From: Alphaproteobacteria bacterium
Lineage (GTDB): Bacteria; Pseudomonadota; Alphaproteobacteria; Rhizobiales; Xanthobacteraceae
Length of the DNA: 6,365 nt
Direction of reading: 5' to 3'
Assembly (NCBI GenBank): GCA_005883445.1
Contig: VAZL01000016.1
Span: 1 to 6,365 of the forward strand
Below the pieces are notes generated by a model. That model saw only the letters and a program-made list of their open reading frames with translations. It was not told where the DNA came from and made no database searches. Positions 6,351 through 6,365 of the stretch are shown here, piece by piece. Made by a program: the position numbers and the translations under genes. Every line of letters begins with the position of its first letter. Position 1 is the first letter of the stretch.

Positions 6351-6365
6351 CGGGGCGCGCGCGGC

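Overview
The window is high-GC DNA (mid-60s percent by eye) with the codon use, tight gene packing and short operon overlaps of an alphaproteobacterium. Rhizobiales/Bradyrhizobium-like is my best guess from composition and gene style only, since there is no rRNA or phylogenetic marker here. Six protein genes fill almost every base. There is no gene-free stretch over 15 bp, and I see no RNA gene, mobile element, CRISPR array or long repeat.

Left half, + strand (1-3130): a three-gene operon. It starts with the 3' part of a CoA-acylating aldehyde dehydrogenase of the EutE/AdhE/sulfoacetaldehyde-dehydrogenase type, whose N-terminus lies outside the window. Two subunits of an NDP-forming acyl-CoA ligase related to succinyl-CoA synthetase follow: a SucC-like beta subunit, then a SucD-like alpha subunit. 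The catalytic residues are kept, but several loops near the acid/thioester site differ from ordinary SucCD, so this is probably a paralogue for another acid and not the TCA-cycle enzyme.

Right half, - strand (6350 down to 3139): a second operon, read right to left. It holds an ABC permease of the SsuC/TauC type, its SsuB/TauB-type ATPase, and a GMC-family FAD-dependent alcohol dehydrogenase whose start overlaps the ATPase stop. The periplasmic binding protein is not in the window and is expected to the right. The two operons converge, with 8 bp between their stop codons.

Together the genes suggest uptake of a small compound, flavin-dependent oxidation of an alcohol to an aldehyde (GMC), CoA-dependent oxidation of the aldehyde to an acyl-CoA, and recovery of ATP or GTP as the acyl-CoA is split to the free acid; the last two steps could run in reverse. 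The importer family and dehydrogenase type make C2 sulfonates (isethionate, sulfoacetaldehyde, sulfoacetate) an attractive candidate, by analogy with the IseJ, SauS and SqwD/SqwKL activities. That substrate assignment is inference. Glycolaldehyde, other small aldehydes or glycol-type alcohols remain possible.
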